This document shows positions 60,371 through 64,000 of a stretch of DNA of 64,000 nt, in pieces; the first letter of the stretch is position 1, and each line of letters opens with the position of its first letter. A program made the translations under genes and the position numbers. The stretch comes from Anaerolineaceae bacterium. GTDB lineage: Bacteria; Chloroflexota; Anaerolineae; Promineifilales; Promineifilaceae. The stretch is from NCBI GenBank assembly GCA_002699125.1, contig PABI01000060.1:1-64000 (forward strand), written 5' to 3'. The notes below the pieces were generated by a model. The model had not been told where the DNA came from, ran no database searches, and was given only the letters and a program-made list of their open reading frames with translations.

Positions 60371-63300
60371 ATGACAGTTTCTGGACTCCTCAACATCTTC
60401 AACGAACTGCCCGCTTTTGGCCAGCTCATGGCGGAGCTGGACGAGAAAAAAGCGGTGCCGCCCTTGACCCTGCCAACCAGTGCCAGGACGGCCGTTCTCG
60501 CCCAGCTCTACCTTCAGCGAAACGTGCCTGTGGTGCTCATTACCGGCAAGGTGGAGTCCGCCGCCGCCTGGATTCAGGCGCTGGAGATGTGGCTGCCGCC
60601 GGGCGATGTGATGCGCCGCCTGCCCGAACCCACACCGCTGCCCTTTGATCGCGGGCCGTGGAGCGAACGCTGCCGCGCCGACCGGCTCACCGTTTTTACC
60701 CGGCTGATGGCCGGGCAGCATCCGCAGATGCCGGCTGCCGAACAGTCGCCGCTCATTGTCACCTCGGCGCGCGCCTTTTTGCAAAAAACAATGCCCAAAC
60801 GTCGTTTCATGACCAGCACGCGGGTGCTGCGCGTCGGCCAGATCATTGACCTGGAAAAGTTGACGGAAACGTGGCTGGGCATCGGCTACGAAGAAATGAG
60901 CGTGGTAGAAGCTGCCGGGCAGTTCAGCCGTCGTGGCGGCATCATCGATATTTTCCCGGTGGCTACGGAACTCCCCGTGCGTATTGAGCTGTTTGGCGAC
61001 GAAATCGAAACGATGCGCACCTTTGATCCATCTACCCAGCGCTCGATTGATGTTGAAAGCAGTGCCGCTATAGAAACCATCATCGTACCGCCAACGCGAG
61101 AAGCGCTGCCCGCCGTGGCCCAGGAATTTGCCCTCTCCTTACCCGAAGAGCTTGATCCACAGACGGAAGAAGGCAACCTGCCCTCCTGGCGCGACGACAT
61201 CCCCGATTTGCGCGCCGGGAACGCGTTCCCCAACCTGGAATATTATTTGCCACTACTCTACCCGCAGCCGGCCAGCCTGCTGGATTATTTGCCGGAGGAT
61301 GCGTTGGTGGTGGTGGATGATTGGCAGGCGCTGGCCACGGCCGTAAACGAACTGCACGAACACGCCGACCAGATGGCCAACGAGCAAACCAGCCTGCCGC
61401 CCAACTACCAGAGTCCGCTCTTTGCCTGGGACCAGATGGCCGATTTGTTGAACTGGTGGCAGCCGTTGATTTTGGGCGATGGGCCAGAGAGTGATGAAGT
61501 GGAACGGCCGTATCTCGACCTGGCCACTTCTTTTGAACCGGGACCACGATATGGCGGGCAGGTACGACCGTTGCTCACCCAGCTCAAATCGGCCCAAAAT
61601 GAAGGAGATCGCGTGGTTGTGCTCAGCCAGCAGGCTGCCCGGCTTAAAGAGCTGTGGCGCGAAGAACTGCGCGACATCAAACCCGAAAGTCTGCTCCTGC
61701 GCGGCGGCCTGACCAGTGACGACAACGGTGATGAAACTTCACCCCGTCACCCTGTCACCTTGTCACCCAGTCACCCTGTCCAAACCTTATCCGACCTCCC
61801 CGAGCCCGGCTCTCTCACCTTCGTCCAGGGCGCGCTGCCCGAAGGTTTTGTCCTGGTGCGCCGCGAAGACGGCGAGATTTTGCTCGATCTGCTGACCGAT
61901 GCCGAGATTTTTGGCTGGAACCGGCCGGCACCACGCCGCTGGCGCTCGCCGCGCCCCATCGCCCCGGAAGCCCGCTTTGCCGACATCACCGCCGGGGATT
62001 ACGTGGTGCATCTGGAATATGGCATCGGCCGTTTTGCCGGGCTGGTCGTGCGCAATATCGGCGGCATGGAGCGGGAATATTTGCTCATGGAGTACGCCAA
62101 CGGCGATACACTTTACGTGCCGGCTCATCACGCCGATCGCCTGAGCAAGTGGGTCGGTTCCGACGAACGGCCGCCTAATCTGCATCGTCTTGGTGAACGC
62201 TCCTGGACGCAGGCCAAGGCCAAAGCACAAAAAGCGGCTGACGAGCTGGCCGACGAACTGCTGGACCTGTACGCCACGCGCGAAACGATTGCCGGGCACG
62301 CCTTCTCGGCGGACAGCGAGTGGCAGGCGGAGCTGGAGGCCAGCTTCCCTTACCGCGAAACCGAAGACCAGCTGCGCGTCATCGCCGAGGTGAAGGCCGA
62401 TATGGAGCAGTCCCAGCCGATGGATCGCTTGGTCTGCGGCGACGTAGGCTATGGCAAAACGGAGGTGGCCTTACGTGCCGCCTTTAAGGCAGTGATGGAC
62501 AGCAAGCAGGTGGCGATTTTGGTGCCGACGACGGTGCTGGCGCAGCAGCATTTCCATACGTTTTATGATCGATTACGGCCGTTCCCCGTCAAAGTAGAAA
62601 TGCTCTCCCGTTTCCGTACCCAGTCGCAGCAGGACCGGATTGTGAAGAATTTGCGGAACGGCCGTGTAGACATTGTCATTGGCACCCACCGCCTGCTGTC
62701 AGATGACATCTCTTTCAAGGATTTGGGATTGGTCATCATTGACGAGGAGCAGCGCTTTGGCGTGGCCCACAAAGAGCGGCTCAAGCAGTGGCGTACCGAG
62801 GTGGACGTGCTGACGATGACCGCCACGCCGATTCCGCGCACCCTTTACATGAGCCTCACCGGCGTGCGCGACATTAGCATCATCGACACCGCGCCAGCTG
62901 AGCGACTACCCGTGCAAACCTACGTCGGCGCGTTTGACGAAACGCGCTTGAAGCGGGCTTTGCAGCGTGAGCTGGACCGGGGCGGGCAGGTGTTCCTGGT
63001 GCATAACCGGGTGCAAACCATCGACATTATCCAGAAGCAGATTGAGCGGCTGGTGCCGGAAGCGCGTGTGGCCATCGGTCACGGCCAGATGAGCGAGCGC
63101 CAGCTGGAGCGCATCATGACCGACTTTGATGAGGGCAAAATTGATGTACTCATCAGCACCACCATCATCGAAAGCGGGCTGGACATTCCCAATGCCAACA
63201 CCCTCATCGTCGATCGGGCCGACCGCTTTGGCCTGTCGCAGATGTACCAGCTGCGTGGCCGGGTAGGCCGCGGGGCCAAGCGGGCTTATGCCTACTTCTT

Positions 63301-64000
63301 CCACGCCCCGTGGCGTACCCTTAACGAAGATGCCCGCCTGCGCCTGGAAACCATCGCCGAGCAAACCGAGCTGGGTGCCGGCTACCAGATTGCCCTGCGC
63401 GACATGGAAATTCGCGGCGCGGGCGATTTGCTGGGCGGGCAGCAGAGTGGGCATATTTCGGCCGTGGGCTTTGATTTGTACACCAAGCTATTGGCCAACG
63501 CGGTGAAGCGGCGCAAGGCAGAGCGTCGCGGCGAAGTCCTGCCTGCCGAGCTGCCGGAAGCGACGCTGATCGACGTGCCGCTGGCAGCATACGTGCCGCC
63601 CGACTACGTGCCCGATCCGGCGCTGCGGCTGCGGCTCTACCGGCGCATGGCCATGCTAAGTGACCTGCTTGAAATTGATGAAATGGCTGAGGAATTGGCC
63701 GATCGTTTTGGTCCCATTCCTGATCCGGTACATCATTTACTTTATCAACTCAGGATTAAGGCTTTGGCAGAACGGGCGCAGGTAACGGCCGTAACCACCG
63801 AAGCCGGTCAAATCAAAATTCGCCTGCTGGATTTGGAAGGCATCGACCGCTTCCGCTTGCAGCGCTATCTAGGTGAAACTGTGCGGGTGAGCCGCAAAGC
63901 CATCTGGATGCCTCGTGACCTCAGCACCAAGGAGTGGCAGGTAACGCTGGTGCAGGTCTTAGAGCGCCTTGCTTCCTTTGAACGAGACAAGATGAAGCTG
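60371..64000 (+). CDS. mfd: Transcription-repair coupling factor Mfd (incomplete at window end)
   Basis: A DNA translocase that removes stalled RNA polymerase and recruits UvrA. The 1,210 codons seen run off the window. UvrB-homology modules are visible at the start ([38 protein letters not shown]-like in the first 60 residues; [12 protein letters not shown]), the RNA-polymerase-interaction domain follows ([17 protein letters not shown]), then the RecG-like translocase with Walker A GDVGYGKT (690-697), DEEQRFG (791-797) and the motif [12 protein letters not shown], and the TRG region. Residues about 457-470 ([14 protein letters not shown]) are encoded by a GTCACCCTGTCACC repeat in the D2/D3 linker. 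The start ATG follows the pth-mfd hairpin without a clear ribosome site. Confidence 0.96.
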   Translation, partial: MTVSGLLNIFNELPAFGQLMAELDEKKAVPPLTLPTSARTAVLAQLYLQRNVPVVLITGKVESAAAWIQALEMWLPPGDVMRRLPEPTPLPFDRGPWSERCRADRLTVFTRLMAGQHPQMPAAEQSPLIVTSARAFLQKTMPKRRFMTSTRVLRVGQIIDLEKLTETWLGIGYEEMSVVEAAGQFSRRGGIIDIFPVATELPVRIELFGDEIETMRTFDPSTQRSIDVESSAAIETIIVPPTREALPAVAQEFALSLPEELDPQTEEGNLPSWRDDIPDLRAGNAFPNLEYYLPLLYPQPASLLDYLPEDALVVVDDWQALATAVNELHEHADQMANEQTSLPPNYQSPLFAWDQMADLLNWWQPLILGDGPESDEVERPYLDLATSFEPGPRYGGQVRPLLTQLKSAQNEGDRVVVLSQQAARLKELWREELRDIKPESLLLRGGLTSDDNGDETSPRHPVTLSPSHPVQTLSDLPEPGSLTFVQGALPEGFVLVRREDGEILLDLLTDAEIFGWNRPAPRRWRSPRPIAPEARFADITAGDYVVHLEYGIGRFAGLVVRNIGGMEREYLLMEYANGDTLYVPAHHADRLSKWVGSDERPPNLHRLGERSWTQAKAKAQKAADELADELLDLYATRETIAGHAFSADSEWQAELEASFPYRETEDQLRVIAEVKADMEQSQPMDRLVCGDVGYGKTEVALRAAFKAVMDSKQVAILVPTTVLAQQHFHTFYDRLRPFPVKVEMLSRFRTQSQQDRIVKNLRNGRVDIVIGTHRLLSDDISFKDLGLVIIDEEQRFGVAHKERLKQWRTEVDVLTMTATPIPRTLYMSLTGVRDISIIDTAPAERLPVQTYVGAFDETRLKRALQRELDRGGQVFLVHNRVQTIDIIQKQIERLVPEARVAIGHGQMSERQLERIMTDFDEGKIDVLISTTIIESGLDIPNANTLIVDRADRFGLSQMYQLRGRVGRGAKRAYAYFFHAPWRTLNEDARLRLETIAEQTELGAGYQIALRDMEIRGAGDLLGGQQSGHISAVGFDLYTKLLANAVKRRKAERRGEVLPAELPEATLIDVPLAAYVPPDYVPDPALRLRLYRRMAMLSDLLEIDEMAEELADRFGPIPDPVHHLLYQLRIKALAERAQVTAVTTEAGQIKIRLLDLEGIDRFRLQRYLGETVRVSRKAIWMPRDLSTKEWQVTLVQVLERLASFERDKMKL
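61738..61780. repeat. GTCACCCTGTCACC repeat inside mfd
   Basis: Tandem CCCGTCACCCTGTCACCTTG-type units, the same element type as at 42202-42243, in frame within mfd. It encodes alternating Ser/Pro/His/Val. Confidence 0.87.

Overview
The window looks like a chromosomal segment of a Chloroflexota bacterium, probably close to the class Anaerolineae. This is an inference from the gene families, from lipoproteins with Thr/Pro-rich linkers (TATPTPTP-like), from the moderate GC content and from the absence of outer-membrane machinery. I could not run a marker-gene search. There is no complete transposon, prophage, CRISPR array or rRNA operon. The window holds 54 protein genes (the last runs off the end) and one tRNA gene.

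Layout. 0.6-8.6 kb: a minus-strand MoxR/DUF58/DUF4350/DUF4129 cluster with two paralogous membrane proteins; a cytochrome P450 gene sits between the MoxR and DUF58 genes, with related repeats on both sides. 8.9-15 kb: a uracil-DNA-glycosylase-like protein, a bacterial eRF1-like protein, an HtrA protease, a double-length phosphofructokinase and a gamma-glutamylcyclotransferase-like protein, then tRNA-Arg(CCU). 15.4-18.2 kb: a PadR-led operon of membrane proteins. 18.3-22.1 kb: a divergent TetR/ABC exporter operon with clear promoters. 22.1-32.5 kb: PriA, acyl-CoA dehydrogenase, YggS/YggT, secreted lipoproteins, a degenerate sensor kinase and D-aminoacyl-tRNA deacylase. 32.5-46.8 kb: a surface-glycan locus with five multi-pass GT-C-type proteins, a BY-kinase, two Wzz-like proteins, a GT87 and a GT4 glycosyltransferase. 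46.8-48.6 kb: a PspA/PspC/LiaI-like envelope-stress set. 48.7-59.5 kb: a hydroxyacid dehydrogenase, an unrecognised secreted protein, two methyltransferases, a degenerate M50-like membrane protein, a lipoprotein with three DsbA-like domains, a membrane-anchored secreted protein and a peptide-type substrate-binding lipoprotein. 59.7-64 kb: Pth and Mfd (incomplete).

The most unusual property is at DNA level. The palindrome ACGGCCGT, usually within A/T flanks, occurs about 1.5-2 times per kb in all reading frames and between genes, like the HIP1 palindrome of cyanobacteria. In addition, at least a dozen kinds of short, mostly hairpin-forming repeats fill the gaps, often touch stop codons, and in four places are translated in frame inside or at the end of otherwise conserved genes (DUF4350, a membrane glycosyltransferase, priA, mfd). 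The two copies of the 46-base palindrome differ by a compensated base-pair change, which suggests that the hairpin itself is maintained.
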